Origin: Candidatus Hestiella acidicharens
GTDB taxonomy: Archaea > Thermoproteota > Thermoprotei_A > Sulfolobales > Acidilobaceae
Assembly (NCBI GenBank): GCA_015523575.1
Contig: WAJZ01000145.1
Location: 1 to 6,134, forward strand
DNA length: 6,134 bases
Direction of reading: 5' to 3'
The position numbers and the translations under genes are program-made. The number at the start of each line of letters is the position of its first letter. The first letter of the stretch is position 1. Below the pieces are notes generated by a model, which was not told where the DNA came from, made no database searches, and was given only the letters and a program-made list of their open reading frames with translations. Positions 4,676 to 6,134 of this stretch are shown here, one piece after another.

Positions 4676-6134
4676 TTGAAATATATAGTTGCATCTGCCT
4701 GGCCATATTCAGATTACGTACCGCATTTAGGGACTGTAATACACTTACTGAGCGCCGATGTTTACTCAAGGTATCTTCGCTTGATGGGACATGAAGTGGT
4801 TTTTGTTACTGGTAGTGACGAGCATGGAACACCTATTGAGCTAGAGGCGAGAAAAAGGAAGGTAAATCCGAGGGAGCTTACCGACCAGGTACATGAGTAC
4901 AACTTGGGGCTTTTTAAAAAACTAAACCTAAGCTTCAGCCTCTACTCTAGAACTGAGAGTGAAGTACACAAGGATTTTGTAAAGAAATTTTTAATGCATC
5001 TATATAACTTAGGCTATATATATCCAGTAGAAGAAGAATTACCGTATTGTCCTAACGATAAAATTTTTCTTCCAGATAGATACGTTGTAGGTACATGCCC
5101 CTATTGTGGCTATGAGGATGCAAAGGGGGACCAGTGTGATAGGTGCGGGAGGTTGCTAACACCAAAGGATTTAATAAACCCTAGGTGTGCAATTTGCGGT
5201 GCTACCCCAGAGTGGAGGAAGACAAGGAACTATTATATAGACCTTTCAAAGGTACAGGATAAGATATATGATTGGTTACAAAGGATTCAAAAGATAACTG
5301 AGAACGTGAGAAAGTACAGCATTTCTTGGATAAAGCAGGGGCTGAAGCCTAGGAGCATAACGAGGGACATACCTTGGGGCATCGAATCCCCATTCCCTTC
5401 TTCAAAAGGAAAGACCATTTATGTCTGGTTTGATGCCCTTTTGGGTTACTTGAGCGCAACAAAGGAATATTTTATGAGAGAGGGAAAGGGAGAAACTTAT
5501 TGGGAGAAATATTGGAAGGATGAGGGCACGAGGTCGGTCTATTTTATCGGAAAGGACAACATACCTTTTCATTCGATACTGCTTCCAGGCTTGTTGATAG
5601 CATCTGAAAGCGACTACATATTGCCTTGGGGGATAAGCGCAACCGAGTACCTTATGTATGAAGATAAAAAATTCAGCAAGAGCAGAAAAATAGGCATATG
5701 GCTTGATGAAGCAATAAAGATAATGCCTCCAGACTACTGGCGCTGGGTACTCATTAGGATGAGGCCAGAGGGAGGGGATTCAAATTTCACTTGGAAGGAG
5801 TTTCATAGGATAGTAAATAATGAGCTCAACGACGATATAGGAAACTTTGTTTATAGGGTACTTTCTTTGATAAAAAGTAGGTTTAACGGAGTTATACCTT
5901 TCCCTGAAAGAATTGATGACATCGAGGCTGAGACCACAAGCAAAGTAATAGAAAACACGAGAAGGGTAATCTCATTTCTTGATGAAGTGAGACTGAAAAA
6001 ATCAACAGATTATATACTTGAGATCGCAAGGATAGGCAATAAATACTTAAATGATAGGGCCCCTTGGGACTTAGTAAAGGAAAATATGGCATTAGCAAAA
6101 GGGGTTATCTATACCTCCGCAGATATTATAAGGG
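4676..6134 (+). CDS. metG: Methionyl-tRNA synthetase, N-terminal 486 residues (cut by window end)
   Basis: Class I aminoacyl-tRNA synthetase that charges tRNA-Met with methionine in the cytosol. The frame is open without interruption from TTG 4676 to the edge. The Rossmann fold begins KYIVASAWPY; the HIGH-type motif is HLGT at 17-20, followed by VTGSDEHGTPIE at 44-55. The connective insert carries zinc cysteines CPYC at 141-144 and CDRC at 154-157, plus Cys125 and CAIC at 171-174, as in archaeal MetRS with two metal knuckles. Further catalytic-core segments are VWFDALLGYLS at 250-260 and YFIGKDNIPFHS at 289-300. The KMSKS loop reads KFSKS at 332-336. The helical anticodon-binding domain starts around 350-385 and includes KYLNDRAPWDLVK at 456-468. 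The remaining C-terminus lies outside the window. TTG is chosen because GGTG lies six bases upstream and family proteins start immediately before this first strand. In-frame GTG 4667 would add three residues. Confidence 0.96.
   Translation, partial: MKYIVASAWPYSDYVPHLGTVIHLLSADVYSRYLRLMGHEVVFVTGSDEHGTPIELEARKRKVNPRELTDQVHEYNLGLFKKLNLSFSLYSRTESEVHKDFVKKFLMHLYNLGYIYPVEEELPYCPNDKIFLPDRYVVGTCPYCGYEDAKGDQCDRCGRLLTPKDLINPRCAICGATPEWRKTRNYYIDLSKVQDKIYDWLQRIQKITENVRKYSISWIKQGLKPRSITRDIPWGIESPFPSSKGKTIYVWFDALLGYLSATKEYFMREGKGETYWEKYWKDEGTRSVYFIGKDNIPFHSILLPGLLIASESDYILPWGISATEYLMYEDKKFSKSRKIGIWLDEAIKIMPPDYWRWVLIRMRPEGGDSNFTWKEFHRIVNNELNDDIGNFVYRVLSLIKSRFNGVIPFPERIDDIEAETTSKVIENTRRVISFLDEVRLKKSTDYILEIARIGNKYLNDRAPWDLVKENMALAKGVIYTSADIIR

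Noticed and set aside
5048..5195. Cys125 of MetRS (YCPND) lacks a second nearby cysteine, suggesting a broken zinc knuckle.
   Set aside because: From memory, archaeal MetRS proteins commonly have this arrangement, with the later CAIC pair completing the second knuckle; not evidence of damage.
1..6134. Search for CRISPR arrays, insertion-sequence ends, toxin-antitoxin pairs or defence genes.
   Set aside because: No regularly spaced repeats, transposase fragments with terminal inverted repeats, or such proteins were seen; the window is core housekeeping DNA.

Overview
The window is archaeal chromosomal DNA, AT-rich, with densely packed core genes. The evidence is the archaeal or eukaryotic-type gene set (the ribosome-recycling ATPase ABCE1/Rli1, transcription cleavage factor TFS, TrmJ-type tRNA methyltransferase, archaeal 6-phospho-3-hexuloisomerase), TATA-like boxes upstream of the genes, and AGG/ATA-rich codon use. 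The proteins look like those of Thermoproteota (crenarchaeal-type) thermophiles, but I cannot name the genus. No mobile element, CRISPR array, rRNA or convincing tRNA is present.

Layout: 1-163 is the upstream region of rli1. 164-1981 (+) is rli1. 1982-2319 is a convergent intergenic region with no supported gene. 2320-2937 (-) is 6-phospho-3-hexuloisomerase, divergent from 3088-3801 (+), a TrmJ-like SPOUT methyltransferase. 3819-3935 (-) is an unrecognised 38-residue protein gene, tail to tail with trmJ. 3936-4219 holds promoters and no supported gene. 4220-4579 (+) is TFS. 4676 to the window end (+) is the first 486 residues of methionyl-tRNA synthetase, cut by the edge.

Functionally the region is mostly gene-expression machinery: ribosome splitting (Rli1), tRNA 2'-O-methylation (TrmJ), rescue of stalled RNA polymerase (TFS) and tRNA charging (MetRS). 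One central-metabolism gene of the ribulose monophosphate route sits among them. Each gene has its own upstream region, so they look like single transcription units rather than one operon.

The most useful observation concerns translation signals. Five of the six genes carry GGTG followed by exactly six bases and then ATG, TTG or GTG. The GTG inside that motif is therefore always in frame, three codons upstream of the start. In four of the five a TATA-like box lies about 28-30 bases before the GGTG, which predicts mRNAs with roughly 10-base leaders. This rule fixes starts that a longest-ORF approach would place three codons too early, and it supports the tiny gene at 3819-3935. A second point of interest is a 57-base, one-mismatch direct repeat joining the two ATPase halves of rli1, which suggests gene conversion within the gene.
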